Assembly (NCBI GenBank): GCA_964346295.1
Contig: CAYFUG010000017.1
Span: 1-27,681, forward strand
Source of the DNA: CAYFUG01 sp964346295
GTDB taxonomy: Bacteria; Patescibacteriota; Minisyncoccia; Moranbacterales; DUUL01
DNA length: 27,681 nucleotides
Direction: 5' to 3'
Both the position numbers and the translations under genes were made by a program. Below the pieces are notes generated by a model. The model worked only from the letters and a program-made list of their open reading frames with translations, was not told the origin of the DNA and did not search any database. Every line of letters starts with the position of its first letter. Position 1 is the first letter of the stretch. Of this stretch, positions 27,630 to 27,681 are shown in pieces.

Positions 27630-27681
27630 GCTAACGAAGTAAATCATCCAAAATCTAACCCAAGTCCTAGTCGGTAAATCA

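Noticed and set aside
1..27681. CRISPR array
   Set aside because: I found no series of regularly spaced short direct repeats; the only direct repeats are the 67-bp pair and the boundary repeats.
1..27681. Recoded UGA as in Gracilibacteria-type lineages
   Set aside because: TGA terminates several well-defined genes at the expected length (ruvX, MEMO-CapA, htpX), and no conserved domain here continues through an in-frame TGA.

Overview
The window looks like chromosomal DNA of a Candidate Phyla Radiation (Patescibacteria) bacterium. This is an inference from gene content: a pilin-like protein carrying a LamG-type domain, a small Cys-rich protein with CxC repeats, LemA, HtpX, a MEMO-CapA fusion, a DUF4870-like protein, and almost no biosynthetic genes. 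TGA, TAA and TAG all end well-supported genes, so the genetic code is standard and the UGA-recoding CPR lineages are unlikely. No rRNA or ribosomal protein gene is present to place it more precisely.

Positions 1-16760 are mostly + strand housekeeping and envelope genes. In order they are: a 5'-truncated GT4 glycosyltransferase; methionine aminopeptidase; RuvX; a GT2 glycosyltransferase; two pilin-like secreted proteins, one carrying a LamG-type domain; LemA; an unknown anchored protein; a DUF523 protein; a MEMO-CapA fusion; a RibD-C type reductase; HtpX; a HAD hydrolase behind a strong ribosome-binding site; a DUF4870-like membrane protein; an AT-rich lipoprotein; pyruvate kinase; an MGMT-type DNA alkyltransferase; and a Cys-rich protein whose frame seems broken. 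Two copies of a small terminal-inverted-repeat element lie at 1022-1172 and 13446-13649. The first has an apparent 8-bp target duplication.

Positions 16776-23317 form an accessory region. It starts with tRNA-Ser(GGA). The tRNA 3' end and its terminator are repeated exactly 200 bp downstream as a 67-bp direct repeat, which is the signature of tRNA-targeted integration or a local duplication. A 34-bp inverted repeat (17357-17390 and 23284-23317) then encloses a compact five-gene operon: a 65-aa XRE regulator, an EcoRI-family adenine methyltransferase, a DUF262-HNH protein that probably acts as the nuclease, a 745-aa membrane protein with a large soluble C-terminal part, and a 294-aa polytopic membrane protein. 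Gaps between these genes are 0 to 8 nt. Palindromes over the promoter suggest autoregulation by the XRE protein. The last two genes have no recognised role in restriction, so this is the best candidate for an undescribed defence module.

Positions 23338-27681 are mostly minus strand. A CopB-type copper/silver P-ATPase is split by an in-frame TAA just before its GDGxND motif. Next come remnants of two genes, a secreted protein with a PsbP-like look, and a secreted protein with a tail-fibre-like module behind a clear sigma-70-type promoter.
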